Positions 18,679 to 28,836 are shown, counted from the first letter of the stretch. The stretch is 64,000 nt of DNA from Archangium lansingense (GCF_026626635.1 NZ_JAPNKA010000001.1:2356001-2420000); one strand, 5' to 3'. The notes: generated by a model from the sequence alone, not told the origin. Made by a program: numbers and translations.

Positions 18679-18683
18679 TTGTC

Positions 18684-19250
18684 ATGCTGCGACGCGCTCC
18701 CTTCCGCCCACGCAACGGCTTCACAACGATCGAATCGCTCATTGCCGCGGTGGTGTTCCTGGTGGGGCTCGCCGGTTTGCTCGGCGCGCTCGTCCAGGCA
18801 CGCGGCGCCACCGGTCAGGCTCGCCGGCTCATGCAGGCCACCGACGTCGCCAACGACCTGGCCGAGCAGATCCAACTCTGGAACTTCAATGATCCGCGGC
18901 TCGCGCAAAACGCCTCCTTGTGCGCGGATGATCCGCTGGACAAGGCGGATGCAATGCTCAAGCCGGGCTCCGCCGAGCACAACGCCTACGTGGCCTGCAT
19001 GCACGGCGAGGTGATGCTCCGGCTGGGAGGCGCCTCGTTTGGTGGCCTGCAGCGGGCCGCCTTCAAGGATGAGGACAAGGTCGATACTCGGAACGAGACC
19101 GTCTACCAGCGCTACTACATCGTGCGCGTGCAGGACGTGCGTGAAGGAGTGCGGCGCATGCAGGTCTGGGTGAAGGTGCTCTATACGGATGCGGGGGAGC
19201 CGCGCGTCGTGACGACCCAGACGATGCGCATCCAGATGGGAGGCGTGTGA
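18684..19250 (+). CDS. pilV: Type IV minor pilin PilV
   Basis: 188 residues from the ATG at 18684, eight bases after GAGG; a GTG at 18675 overlapping the previous stop is an alternative. The leader RRAPFRPRNG precedes FTTIESLIAAVVFLVGLAGLLGA, a class III prepilin motif with E5 in the mature protein. The rest matches the PilV pattern (AR.LMQATDVANDLAEQIQ). It lies five bases after the FimU-like gene, and its stop overlaps the pilW start (TGATG). It is predicted to be a minor pilin at the pilus tip. Confidence 0.85.
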   Translation: MLRRAPFRPRNGFTTIESLIAAVVFLVGLAGLLGALVQARGATGQARRLMQATDVANDLAEQIQLWNFNDPRLAQNASLCADDPLDKADAMLKPGSAEHNAYVACMHGEVMLRLGGASFGGLQRAAFKDEDKVDTRNETVYQRYYIVRVQDVREGVRRMQVWVKVLYTDAGEPRVVTTQTMRIQMGGV

Positions 19251-20419
19251 TGCGGCGCCAGCGTGGCTTTACCCTCATCGAGCTGATGGTGGGCTCGGCC
19301 GTGACCTTCCTCACGGTGCTCGCGGTCTCCGCGGCCTTCCTCGGCTACACCCAGTCCTTCTACACGCAGGCGGGCATCCGCGGCGGGCAGGCCTCGCTGC
19401 GGCAGACGCACCTGATGGCGGTTCGCAACCTGCGCATGGCCGGTTACGGCATGGAGCCGCCGCTGGCCTTCGACTTCCCGGATAACTGGTCGCGTGAATC
19501 TCCCGGCGCCATCAACAGGTCGGATCGGCTCGTCTTCCGGATGCGCAACCCGTCGTTCAACACCTTTGCCTCGACCTTGACGTCCACGAGCATCACCCTG
19601 AGCAAGGCCCTGCCCGAGTTGCTGCGCAAGGGGCAGATCATCCAGGTGGTGTGCCCGGGTGCGCTCGCTTGGAGCTACGCGCAGTTGAGCTCGGATGCGG
19701 CCAAGGGCGACATGTCGCTGCAGCTGGAGCCGCCCAACGGCAGGTTCCCCCGGCTCAACGACTTCTCCGGGACCTGCTTCGGTGTCGGCGCCGGTGGGCT
19801 GGGCGTGAACGTCTTCAAGATCGACGTCTACGACTACTCCATCCAGCTCGTCGACGAGGACGCCAATCCCGCCACGCCGGATCGGCCCTACTTGTTCCGT
19901 CGTCACGGACTGGCCGAGGTGAATCCGCTGACCGCGTATGGCGAGCCAGTGGCCGAAGACATCGAGGCGCTGCGCGTTTCCTTCTTGAGGGGTGATGGCT
20001 CTTTCTTCATCCCCACCAAGTACGATGACCCGGCCCATCCGGCGCCCGGTTATGACACGCTCCTGGACGATCCCAAGCGCAGCAACGACAACCCGGCCAA
20101 CATCCGCGCCGTGGTGATTGGCCTGGTGGCGCGCAGCACCACCCGCGACGCGGGAGTCAGCAACCAGTCGATGAACCAGATTCCCTCGTTCGGCAGCAAG
20201 CTGATGCTCTCGGGCGGCAAGCTCACCCCGGTGGCTGAGGACCCCATCCCCAAGCCGCTGGACTACGGCTTCCGCCGCATCGTTTCCGAGATGTCGGTGC
20301 ACGTGCGTAACATGCGCTCCTCGGAAATGCCCGTGCCGGTCTATACGCTGGACGCGACGACTCCGGGCGCCTGCAAGGGTACCCTTCCGAAGGATGACTT
20401 CAATTGCGCTGGAGGCTAG
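19250..20419 (+). CDS. pilW: Type IV minor pilin PilW
   Basis: 389 residues from the ATG at 19250, translationally coupled to pilV by a one-base overlap, with GGGAGG upstream inside pilV. The leader RRQRG precedes FTLIELMVGSAVTFLTVLAVSAAFL, the canonical class III prepilin signal and spine helix. Downstream RNLRMAGYGM is the PilW family pattern. At 389 residues it is longer than the usual PilW, with a large C-terminal region. It is part of the tip-priming complex with PilV, PilX and PilY1. Confidence 0.88.
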   Translation: MRRQRGFTLIELMVGSAVTFLTVLAVSAAFLGYTQSFYTQAGIRGGQASLRQTHLMAVRNLRMAGYGMEPPLAFDFPDNWSRESPGAINRSDRLVFRMRNPSFNTFASTLTSTSITLSKALPELLRKGQIIQVVCPGALAWSYAQLSSDAAKGDMSLQLEPPNGRFPRLNDFSGTCFGVGAGGLGVNVFKIDVYDYSIQLVDEDANPATPDRPYLFRRHGLAEVNPLTAYGEPVAEDIEALRVSFLRGDGSFFIPTKYDDPAHPAPGYDTLLDDPKRSNDNPANIRAVVIGLVARSTTRDAGVSNQSMNQIPSFGSKLMLSGGKLTPVAEDPIPKPLDYGFRRIVSEMSVHVRNMRSSEMPVPVYTLDATTPGACKGTLPKDDFNCAGG

Positions 20420-20430
20420 GAGGATTTGCC

Positions 20431-20943
20431 ATGAAGAAACGCCTCGGCAGACGTGGTTCCGTGCTGTTGCTGGTGGTGGTGTTGCTGGCGGTCATCAGCC
20501 TGCTGGCTGCCGCTGCCGTCTCCTTCTCTCACAGTGAGCTGGGCGCGGCGCGCAACGAGCGCAGCGGCGACGAGCTGCTCGCGTGCGCTGACGCGGGCCG
20601 TCAGTACATGCTCTCGCGCTTCAGCTTCCTGGATGGCGCGCCGGTGGATCTCTCCGCCGTCAACGTGGACCTCAACGCCGCCGGCGCTACGGACTGCCCC
20701 CCCGCCGGCGACGTCCCCCCTGACTCCAGGTGTGCGCGTAGCGGCCACATCGGGCAGATGTCAGTGGCGGGTGTCACCGCCGTCGAGTCCACTGCGGGCG
20801 GCAACCGGCGGGCGCTGCGGGATTTGAGCAATACGGTTGGAAAGAGCACCTTGGGTGGTGTTCCGCATAAGATTACGGTCCACTGTGTGGATGAAAACGG
20901 TCGTGGGACTGAAGTGGAATTTGTGGTCCGATTCGGTCTCTAG
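20431..20943 (+). CDS. pilX: Type IV pilus assembly protein PilX
   Basis: 170 residues from the ATG at 20431, preceded by TAGGAGGA with a good spacing. A basic leader (KKRLGRRG) is followed by SVLLLVVVLLAVISLLAAAAVSFSHSELGAARNE, the PilX_N pattern. In this family the mature residue 5 is often not Glu, and here it is Leu. GDELLACADAG follows as in PilX proteins. It lies between pilW (11-bp gap) and pilY1 (9-bp gap). PilX connects the minor pilins to PilY1. Confidence 0.83.
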   Translation: MKKRLGRRGSVLLLVVVLLAVISLLAAAAVSFSHSELGAARNERSGDELLACADAGRQYMLSRFSFLDGAPVDLSAVNVDLNAAGATDCPPAGDVPPDSRCARSGHIGQMSVAGVTAVESTAGGNRRALRDLSNTVGKSTLGGVPHKITVHCVDENGRGTEVEFVVRFGL

Positions 20944-20952
20944 GAGCCATTG

Positions 20953-23900
20953 ATGATGCGCATCGACTTCGACACCATGCGACGCACCCTGCGGAAGCCG
21001 TTGGTCCGCGGGGTCGGCGCTGTTGCGGGGGTGGTGGTTGCGGGGGCCGTGGGACTGGTGGCCCAGGAGAGCCGTTCGGGTGCGGTTCCCACGCCGGCCA
21101 AGGCGGCTTGTTGCTCGAGCGCCCTGGCGATTGGCGACTCGATGATGACCCCCTCGGTCGGGGCGGATAAGGACTTCTTCGAAGTTCCCTCCAGCCCTCC
21201 GAGCGCCATCTTCCTGCTCGGCAACAACGAGTCCATGTTGGACTTCCCCGAGTTCCTGCCCGAGGTCTCCACGCCCGGCCATAAGCCCCCCGGTGCCAGC
21301 CCCGGGAACGGTCAGCGCGGCCAGGACAGCGAGTTCGGGCACTTCATCAACACGGGCTGTGATGACCCGGCGTTGGTCGCCGCGATGAGCTGGTTCAAGA
21401 AGGGCGACCCGGATCCCGCCAAGAGCGGCTCCGTCGTCTACGACAGCGACTCCGACTTCGGCACGACCCCGTACTTCGAGCAGAACAAGTACTACCATGC
21501 ACGCGGTCGGCGGCTGGCCTGGGAGACGGAGGACTTCCCGTGGGCGGTCAGCGCGGCCACCTCGTCCCTGAGCTCGCAGTCGGATGCTCAGAGTGCCTGC
21601 TACCAGCTCACCAACTGGAAGACGAGTGATGGCTGGTGGGGCTCGGAAGTGATGACGGAGTGCGAGCAGTGTCTGGCCACCAAGGGTTGGTGGCGTGGAC
21701 CGCTCATCACCGCGAACACGGGTAGTTCCTTCAACGACGACGACTTCCCTCCCAACCGGAAGTTGAACATCACCGGGCAGGAGCCGCCCCCGCCCGAGGC
21801 GTACCGCAAGTGGATTATCAGTGGCGGTATGCTCAACCTGCGTCCGCCCAAGTTCGTGGTGGCGCGCAAGGTGCTCAAGGATGTCATCAACATGGCGCCC
21901 AACGTGCGCATGGGCGTGGCCACCTTCGGCAAGGACCACGGTTGGTTCGATCCGCCCGAGATGATGGCCACGCTGCGTCCCAGCTGTGACCTGTCCTTCC
22001 CCAGCATCAACGAGGCGTCGCTGAATCGTCCCGTGCTGAGGAAGGCCGTCAACGACATCCAGTTCCGCAACTACGAGCGCTCCATCGGTGAGGCCCTGTT
22101 CGGCCTGGGTGGCTACTTCTCCTCTCAGCGCAAGGACAACAAGTGGGAGAGCTGGTTCAAGCAGCCCCTCAATCCGGGCTACTTCGGCTGGCCGGGGTGC
22201 TGCAATGGCGGTACCTACAACAACGCGGACACGGGTCAGGAAGGCCTCTTCTACGCCGTGACGGCTGACGAGTGGGTCAAGACGCCCAAGACGGTGGCTG
22301 GTGTCTACCTGCCGGGTCAGCCCTTCGAGGGGTGGGATCCGCAGGATCGCAGCGTGTGCTTCGGCTGCCAGGTCAACTCGGTCATCGTGCTCACGGACGG
22401 CGCGCCCAAGTACGACAACTCGGTGCCCATCACGAAGATGATGGAGCTGCTGACGGCCCGCGGCGTCAAGCACGCGGACGGCACGCCGCTGCGCTTCGAT
22501 GCGGCGAACCCCGAGACCAACCTGGACGTGGGCGGTATCAACTATTGCGACAAGTTCGAGAAGTCGCCGGGCGTCTTCTACACGAAGGCGGACTGCGACT
22601 ACGGCATGTCGGACCACAACTGGCCGACCGGTCTGGGCGTGGGCAACAAGAACTTCATGGATGACGTGGCCTTCTTCCTGGCCAACTCGGACCTGCGCGA
22701 CGACATGCCGGGCACGCAGTCCATGCGCACGTACACCATCGGTTACGGCGACAACAGCGCCATGCTCCAGAGCATCGCGCTGGCTGGCAAGGGCAAGTTC
22801 TACCGCGCCAACAACGCCACCGAGCTGCGTGACTCCATCATCGACGCGCTCGGCGACCTGAAGCAGCTGTCCACCTCGTTCGCCACCGCCAACATCTCCG
22901 GCGTGCAGACGGCCGGTATGCAGTCCTCGGTGTACGTCCCCCGCTTCATCCCGCGCCGGGGCCGTCCGTACGAGGGTCATCTCTACCGCTTCTTCTATTA
23001 CAGCGAGTTCGGCCAGGGCTGTGATGCCGTCAAGGCGGCGAGCACGGCGAAGGATACGCGCGACCTCAACCAGGACGGTGACTGCGAGGACTCCTTCTTC
23101 GTGGAGAAGTACGCGGGCTTCTCGGGGGGCGTGGTGAATCCCACCCTCTTCACCGCCGACAACATCGTTCAGGAGAACACGGAGGGCATCTGGGTCAAGG
23201 CCAACTCGGCCAGCCGCCTGGCTGACGGCAAGCTGGAGGGCGGCACGCCGGCTACTCCCTTCTGGAACGCGGGGGAGACGATCGGCAATCGCAAGGCCGC
23301 CCTGAAGTGCGATCCCAACAGTCCGCTCAAGGCGGATGGTGGCCGCTGCATCCTCACCCTCATCGACAGGAACGACGACGGCAAGTTCGACCAGTACGAC
23401 AACCCGCCCATCGAGTTCCACGAGGACAACCTCAGCCAGCTCAAGAGCTACCTGCTGGCGGGCGGTGACACCATCTGCGTCACGCTCTTCGCCAAGCAGA
23501 AGAAGGGCACGTGGACGGGCACGGCCGCGCAGCAGGACGACTGCGCCACGCAGCTCATCCGCTTCGTGCGCGGTCTGGACGTCTTCGACTACGACGGCGA
23601 CTCCGTCATCAACGAGGAGCGGCCGTGCGCGGACAACAAGAAGCCGGATGATACGGCGTCCTGCAAGCTCGCGGACATCTTCCACTCCACTCCGGTGACG
23701 GTGGAGCCGCCCGCCGAGCCCTTCCTCTGCACCCTCGGCCTGACCGGCCAGTGCGTGTCCACCCTCTACGAGGACTTCTCCAACTCGGTGACCTCCGAGC
23801 CCCGGTGCGCCTCGGGCGGCGGCGGCAAGCCCTGCTACGCCCCCACGCCGATGGATCCGCCCCGCGGCTCCGGCAAGCGCTACGGTGCCTATGACGCGTA

Positions 23901-26124
23901 CCGGGAGGAGGCCAAGTATGGCAAGCGCGACCGCATCGCGCTGGTGGGCTCCAACGGCGGCATGATTCACGCCATCCACGTGGGCAAGTATGACTCCACC
24001 CCTCCCAGCCCCGCGGCCAAGAAGGGGTTTGCCGATCCCTACGACGTGGGTACGGGCCAGGAAATCTGGGCCTTCATCCCGCCGGATCTGCTGCCCAAGC
24101 TGGGGATGATGGTGAACGGCCACGAGTACTTCGTGGACGGCACGCCCATGGTGCGTGACATCTGGGCGGACGGCGCTCTGACGGGCACCGCCGCGGATCC
24201 CAAGCGCAACGGCATCAAGGAGAAGGATGAGTTCCGCTCCATCGCCGTCATCACCGAGCGCGGTGGTGGCCAGCGCTACGTCGCGCTGGACGTGACGGAC
24301 CCGTACATGATGCTCGCGGGGCTCAAGGACTCGTCCACCAGCGAAAAGCCGTTCCGCTGGATGTTCCCCAACGCGTGCGACCCGGAGTCGGCTCGCATGG
24401 GTCAGTCCTGGTCCAGCTTCGCGCCCAAGCCGCCTCCCATGGGGCCGGTGCGCCTCGAGTCGGTTGCGGCCAGCGACGCCACGCGTGGCTGGCAGGAGCG
24501 CTGGGTCACCGTGCTCAACGGTGGTTTCAGCCCGGACCTGTCGCGCGGCCGCGGCGTCTACATGGTGGATTCGTGGTCGGGTGAGATGCTGTGGTCCGCG
24601 GAGGCCCATCCCACCAGTGCGTCGGCCACCGCGTACGAGCAGGTGCTCAACCAGATGATGCCCGTGGCGGCTTCGCCAGCCCTGGTGGACATTGGCAAGG
24701 CGGAGAACATCCAGCTCGACCTGGACGGCTTCTTCGACACCCTGGTCGTTGGCGACATGGGCGGCCAGGTGTGGACGTTCCGCTTCAAGGAGCCGGGCAA
24801 GCTGGATGGCAGCGGCAAGGTGACCAACTGGTTTGGCGCACGCTCGCTGGAGATGGCACGTGAGGAGGGCGCTACCGCTGGGCCGGTGAACCTGAACCAG
24901 AAGGCGCCCTTCTACCACGTCGCCTCCAACGTCCTGCAGCCGGAGACGGGCTGGTTGCGCAGCTTCGTGGGCACCGGCGACCGGCAGCACATGCGCACCA
25001 CGCCAGGCACCGACTGCGGTCCGGACGATCTGCTGGCGTGCATCCGGCTCCAGTGCGACGTGGAGGCCAATTTCGTCGCGGACGTCAACGGCCAGAAGCG
25101 CACCAGCATCATCGAGTACAAGGGAGGCCAGCTGAAGAAGAACGAGGAGGTCCTGTCCGGCAGCCTGGACGCGGCGTGCACCGGCTCGCGCATGGAGCTG
25201 ACCGCGCTCCGCATCGCCTGCCCCAATGCGGCGCTCGGCTCCAACACCTACCCGGCTCCCTGGACCGGCACCGCGCGGACGTTCAAGACGGAGTCCTGGT
25301 GCAAGGTCTCGGGCGGCACGTGGTCGTGCGACCGCGTCAACCTCAACACGAGCGAGCATCCCGACCTGAAGCTGAGCGACGCCGACAAGGCGCTGGTGGC
25401 CAACAACAGCTACTTCGGCTTCCACTCGTATGGTGGAGTGAAGCGCAAGTTCACCGACAAGGACGGGGCGGTCGCCTTCGACGGGCTGAGAGTGACGGAC
25501 AAGGACGGCGTCTCGTGCGGTACGGGCGTCGCCTGCTCGCTGGTGGACGTGACCATTCCGGACAGCGCCTACGATTTCCTGCCCCCGGATTCGTCCGGAT
25601 TCAGGCAGCGCTACGTGCCGACGGCCAAGATGGCCGGCCTCAAGCGCGGGCAGGCGGAGGGGCCGGGCTGGTTCGTTCACTACAACAACAGCCTGTCGGA
25701 GCGGACGGCCGCTGGCTCGACGGTGCTCGCGGGTGTCGTCTTCTGGCCCTCGTTCGCTCCGGCCTCGGGTGTGGGGGCTGCGGCGTGCTCACTGTCGGGC
25801 ACGGGTGACATGTCCTACTCGTGGCAGGCGGATGTCATCACCGGCCTGCCAGACATGGCCTCGGGCTTCAAGGTGGGGCTCGGCTACATCGACAGCAAGG
25901 GTCGCGGCACGAACGCGCCTCCGGGCGAGGGCTCGCCGATCATCTCGCTGTCGGCCACGGGAGGCATCCGCTACGAGGTGGCGGTGACGAGCCCGGGTGA
26001 CGCGCCCATGACGGAGAAGCTGCGTGACCAGACGAACGTCACTCCGGACATCTACTGGATGGAGGTGCCGCGCAACCTGCACGAGTGCCGCCACGAGAAC
26101 GCCGAGGCTTGCGCCCAGGAGTAA
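20953..26124 (+). CDS. pilY1: PilY1-like type IV pilus tip adhesin
   Basis: 1723 residues from ATG 20953 (a second ATG follows at once; AGGAGCC lies upstream). After a short N-terminal hydrophobic helix there is a von Willebrand A-like domain containing SVIVLTDGAPKY near residue 477. Its first MIDAS loop is degenerate: G90-N-N-E-S replaces DxSxS. EF-hand-like calcium motifs occur at residues 805-813 (DRNDDGKFD) and in DLNQDGDCED and DYDGDSVINEE. The C-terminal PilY1 beta-propeller starts near residue 985 with RIALVGSNGGMIHAIHVG and spans about 400 residues. A further ~370 residues follow. It is Cys-rich, as expected for a secreted protein. It should sit at the pilus tip and modulate extension/retraction and adhesion. 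Last gene of the operon; strong terminator follows. Confidence 0.92.
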   Translation: MMRIDFDTMRRTLRKPLVRGVGAVAGVVVAGAVGLVAQESRSGAVPTPAKAACCSSALAIGDSMMTPSVGADKDFFEVPSSPPSAIFLLGNNESMLDFPEFLPEVSTPGHKPPGASPGNGQRGQDSEFGHFINTGCDDPALVAAMSWFKKGDPDPAKSGSVVYDSDSDFGTTPYFEQNKYYHARGRRLAWETEDFPWAVSAATSSLSSQSDAQSACYQLTNWKTSDGWWGSEVMTECEQCLATKGWWRGPLITANTGSSFNDDDFPPNRKLNITGQEPPPPEAYRKWIISGGMLNLRPPKFVVARKVLKDVINMAPNVRMGVATFGKDHGWFDPPEMMATLRPSCDLSFPSINEASLNRPVLRKAVNDIQFRNYERSIGEALFGLGGYFSSQRKDNKWESWFKQPLNPGYFGWPGCCNGGTYNNADTGQEGLFYAVTADEWVKTPKTVAGVYLPGQPFEGWDPQDRSVCFGCQVNSVIVLTDGAPKYDNSVPITKMMELLTARGVKHADGTPLRFDAANPETNLDVGGINYCDKFEKSPGVFYTKADCDYGMSDHNWPTGLGVGNKNFMDDVAFFLANSDLRDDMPGTQSMRTYTIGYGDNSAMLQSIALAGKGKFYRANNATELRDSIIDALGDLKQLSTSFATANISGVQTAGMQSSVYVPRFIPRRGRPYEGHLYRFFYYSEFGQGCDAVKAASTAKDTRDLNQDGDCEDSFFVEKYAGFSGGVVNPTLFTADNIVQENTEGIWVKANSASRLADGKLEGGTPATPFWNAGETIGNRKAALKCDPNSPLKADGGRCILTLIDRNDDGKFDQYDNPPIEFHEDNLSQLKSYLLAGGDTICVTLFAKQKKGTWTGTAAQQDDCATQLIRFVRGLDVFDYDGDSVINEERPCADNKKPDDTASCKLADIFHSTPVTVEPPAEPFLCTLGLTGQCVSTLYEDFSNSVTSEPRCASGGGGKPCYAPTPMDPPRGSGKRYGAYDAYREEAKYGKRDRIALVGSNGGMIHAIHVGKYDSTPPSPAAKKGFADPYDVGTGQEIWAFIPPDLLPKLGMMVNGHEYFVDGTPMVRDIWADGALTGTAADPKRNGIKEKDEFRSIAVITERGGGQRYVALDVTDPYMMLAGLKDSSTSEKPFRWMFPNACDPESARMGQSWSSFAPKPPPMGPVRLESVAASDATRGWQERWVTVLNGGFSPDLSRGRGVYMVDSWSGEMLWSAEAHPTSASATAYEQVLNQMMPVAASPALVDIGKAENIQLDLDGFFDTLVVGDMGGQVWTFRFKEPGKLDGSGKVTNWFGARSLEMAREEGATAGPVNLNQKAPFYHVASNVLQPETGWLRSFVGTGDRQHMRTTPGTDCGPDDLLACIRLQCDVEANFVADVNGQKRTSIIEYKGGQLKKNEEVLSGSLDAACTGSRMELTALRIACPNAALGSNTYPAPWTGTARTFKTESWCKVSGGTWSCDRVNLNTSEHPDLKLSDADKALVANNSYFGFHSYGGVKRKFTDKDGAVAFDGLRVTDKDGVSCGTGVACSLVDVTIPDSAYDFLPPDSSGFRQRYVPTAKMAGLKRGQAEGPGWFVHYNNSLSERTAAGSTVLAGVVFWPSFAPASGVGAAACSLSGTGDMSYSWQADVITGLPDMASGFKVGLGYIDSKGRGTNAPPGEGSPIISLSATGGIRYEVAVTSPGDAPMTEKLRDQTNVTPDIYWMEVPRNLHECRHENAEACAQE

Positions 26125-26142
26125 GGCGGGCTTCCCGGTGAG

Positions 26143-26213
26143 CCGGGCCTCCACCGAGGCCCGGTGAGCTCCATCCCCTCTCCCCCATGCGCGGGAGAGG
26201 GGATTTTGTTTTG
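26143..26213. terminator. Double hairpin, bidirectional terminator between pilY1 and the M16 peptidase
   Basis: Two hairpins lie between convergent genes. The first (26143-26164) is a perfect 9-bp stem CCGGGCCTC/GAGGCCCGG with a four-base loop. The second (26173-26204) is a perfect 12-bp stem ATCCCCTCTCCC/GGGAGAGGGGAT and is followed by TTTTGTTTTG to 26213. That is a textbook intrinsic terminator for the pilus operon, and being symmetrical it can also serve the opposing gene. Confidence 0.85.
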
Positions 26214-26232
26214 CGGGGCAGAGGGGCCCGGC

Positions 26233-28836
26233 TCAGGGGCCGACGTGGACGAGCGCGCTGCGCTCGAAGTCGATGAGCTGGCGGGCCACCGCGCGCACTT
26301 CCTCAGCCGTCACCGCTGCCACCCGGTCCGCGTAGTGGAGGAAGTTCTCCTGGCCCAGGCCGTAGCACGCGTCGAGCGCGAGCAGCGCGGCGCGCGAGCC
26401 GTTGCGCTGCAGGCCAATCTCATGGGTGCCGATGAGGTGCTGCTTGGCGCGGGAGAGCTCGGCCTCGGGGATGGGCTCGTCGCGCACGCGGGCGAGCTGC
26501 TCGCGAATACCGGCGAGTGCTGCGTCCACCTTCTCGGGGCTGGTGCCCATGTAGACGGCGAAGTAGCCCGGGTCCACGCCTTCGATGGAGAAGCTGCTGA
26601 CGCTGTAGGCCATGGAGCGCTTGTCGCGCAGCTCCACGAAGAGGCGTCCGCCCTGGCCACTGAGCAGGGTGGAGAGCACCTCCAGCGCATGCCGTCGCGG
26701 GTCATTTACCCGCACCCCCTGGAAGCCCAGCACCAGGTGGGACTGCGCTCGTGCCAGCTCCTTCTTGTTGGAGCGCGGAGCCTCGGGCGGTGGCTCGGGC
26801 TGCACCTTGGGTGGAGGCGCCGCGCGGCCGCGGGAGGCCCCAAAGGCTTCGTGCGCCAGGGCGAGCACCTCGTCCGTCTTCACGTCGCCCACCACGCTGA
26901 GGGTGAGCTGCGACGGGTCCATGTATGCCGCGTGGTAGGCACGCAAGGCGTTCGGTCCTAGCTTCTCCACCGAGGAGGGCTCGCCCAGGGTGGACAGCCG
27001 GTAGGGGTGCGTGCGGAAGAGGGTGCGGCCGAAGAGGTCGAACGCCACGCCGCTGGGCTTGTCCTCGCGGGTGAGGATGTCCTGCAGCAGCAGGGCGCGC
27101 TCGCGGGCCACCTCGGCCTCGGGGAAGCTGGGGTTGAGGAGGCAATCGGCGAAGAGCCGGAAGGCGGCCTGGAAGTGGCGCGAGAGGAACTCGCCGCGCA
27201 GGCCCACCGAGTTGCGCCCGCCCTGGCCCGTGAGCGAGCCGGCGAAGCTGTCGATGAGGTGGGAGATCTCCTCCGCGTCGTGCGAGGGCGTGCCGCGGGT
27301 GAGGCAGCGGCCGAGCAGCGTGGTAAGGCCGTTGTTCTCCGTCGTCTCGTAGCGCAGACCGCCAGGGAAGGCGGCGCGCAGGGCGAAGAGGGGCACGGCC
27401 CGCTCCTCACGCACGAGAATGCGAGCCCCGGACGGCAGCCGCTCCTCCACCACCTTGCCGGGAGAGGCGGGGGCGGTGCGGCCCACCTGCAGCGCGGGCC
27501 CGGCGGGCGCGGCCTTGGGGGCGCGGCGCTCGGGCGGAGCGGTAGGCGCCTCGCGGGTCACCCGGTCGAGAATCTCCTCGGCCTGCTCCGCGCTGAAGGG
27601 GGTGCTCGGGGGCAGCAGCCCGGTGACGATGGCGTGGTCGAAGCGCAGGTAGCGCTCGGCCACCTCGCGGATGCTCTCGGGGGTGAGCTTGGCAATGGCC
27701 TCGTAGTAGCGCGCCTCCGCCTCCAGGTCCCCCATGGAGGACTGGTAGTGGCCCATCTTGCGCGCCAGTCCCTGCACCGTCTCCCGCTGGTAGACGGCCT
27801 CGGCCTCGATGAGGGCCTTCACCGTGGCCAGCTCGTCCGCGGGGACGAGGCCCGTGCGCAGCGCGCTCAGCACCCGCACCGTCTCCTCGAGTGCCTGGGG
27901 CAGCGTCGCGGGCGGCAGGGTGAGGCTGGCGGAGAAGAGGCCCGGGTCCCTCGGGGTATAGGCGTACGCGTGGATGTCGTTGACGAGGCTGCGCTTGCGC
28001 TTGACCTCCAGCACCAGTCGCGAGGCCTCGCCCTGGCCGGCGAGCATGGCCAGCGCGTCCAGCGCGGGCACGTCCGGGTGGTCTGCCTGGGGGATGGGGA
28101 AGGCGAGGTTGAAGTACACCTCCTTCACCTCGTCCGGGCGCAGCAGCACGCGGCGGCGGGCGGCCACGGGCTCGCGCGTGCGGGACACTCCTCCCTCGTA
28201 GGGCCGGCCCCAGTCACCCCCGAAGATTTCTTCCACCCACCGGCGCAGCTCCGCCTCGGTGAAGTCTCCCGCGGCCGACAGCACCAGGTTCTTCGGCGTG
28301 TAGTGCCGACGGTAGAACTCGAGCACCTTGTCCCGGCTGAAGCTGCGCACGCTCTCCGCCGTGCCGATGACGGGGAAGCGGTAGGGGTGCTCCTGGTAGG
28401 CCGTGGAGAAGAGATCTCTCGAGGCGCGCCGGGCCGGGGTGTCCTGGCTGCGTTTGATCTCCTCGCACACCACCTCGATCTCCCGCGACAGCTCGTCCGT
28501 GTCGAAGGAGGAGGCGCGGATGGCGTCGCCGAGGATGTCCAGGCCCATGCGGGCGAACTGGCTGGCGATGACGATGTGGTAGACCGTCTGGTCGAAGGAC
28601 GTCCAGGCGTTGATCTCCCCGCCATGGGCCTCCACGTCGCGGGCGATCTCCCCGGGACCGCGGCGGCCCGTGCCCTTGAAGAGCATGTGCTCGTGCAGGT
28701 GCGCGAGGCCGGCCTGGTCGGAGCGCTCATCGGCGCTGCCGGCCTTGACCCACACCTGGAAGGCGGCCACCCGGGCGGCGTGCTGCTCCTCGAAGACGAC
28801 GGTGAGTCCGTTGGAAAGTGTGTAGCGCTGAGCCAT
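26233..28836 (-). CDS. M16-family zinc metallopeptidase (two-domain, pitrilysin type)
   Basis: 867 residues from the ATG at 28836 (MAQRYTLSNGLTVVFEE); an upstream open frame adds only unconserved sequence. The N-terminal half has the inverted zinc motif HLHEH (H46, E49, H50) and the downstream acidic ligand region EVVCEEIK. The second half repeats the fold (KVVEERLPSGARILVREE) without the zinc motif but with the usual R/Y-containing region ELRDKRSMAYSVSS. This is the active/inactive tandem of processing-peptidase-like M16 enzymes such as PqqL. It has no signal peptide, so a cytoplasmic location is predicted. The gene is divergent from the coiled-coil protein gene with 191 bp between. Substrate unknown. 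Confidence 0.9.
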   Translation of the reverse strand: MAQRYTLSNGLTVVFEEQHAARVAAFQVWVKAGSADERSDQAGLAHLHEHMLFKGTGRRGPGEIARDVEAHGGEINAWTSFDQTVYHIVIASQFARMGLDILGDAIRASSFDTDELSREIEVVCEEIKRSQDTPARRASRDLFSTAYQEHPYRFPVIGTAESVRSFSRDKVLEFYRRHYTPKNLVLSAAGDFTEAELRRWVEEIFGGDWGRPYEGGVSRTREPVAARRRVLLRPDEVKEVYFNLAFPIPQADHPDVPALDALAMLAGQGEASRLVLEVKRKRSLVNDIHAYAYTPRDPGLFSASLTLPPATLPQALEETVRVLSALRTGLVPADELATVKALIEAEAVYQRETVQGLARKMGHYQSSMGDLEAEARYYEAIAKLTPESIREVAERYLRFDHAIVTGLLPPSTPFSAEQAEEILDRVTREAPTAPPERRAPKAAPAGPALQVGRTAPASPGKVVEERLPSGARILVREERAVPLFALRAAFPGGLRYETTENNGLTTLLGRCLTRGTPSHDAEEISHLIDSFAGSLTGQGGRNSVGLRGEFLSRHFQAAFRLFADCLLNPSFPEAEVARERALLLQDILTREDKPSGVAFDLFGRTLFRTHPYRLSTLGEPSSVEKLGPNALRAYHAAYMDPSQLTLSVVGDVKTDEVLALAHEAFGASRGRAAPPPKVQPEPPPEAPRSNKKELARAQSHLVLGFQGVRVNDPRRHALEVLSTLLSGQGGRLFVELRDKRSMAYSVSSFSIEGVDPGYFAVYMGTSPEKVDAALAGIREQLARVRDEPIPEAELSRAKQHLIGTHEIGLQRNGSRAALLALDACYGLGQENFLHYADRVAAVTAEEVRAVARQLIDFERSALVHVGP

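Noticed and set aside
20761-25680. Minus-strand open frame of 1639 codons opposite pilX/pilY1
   Set aside because: No motifs, and the plus strand encodes clear pilus proteins with ribosome binding sites. It is a GC-driven shadow.
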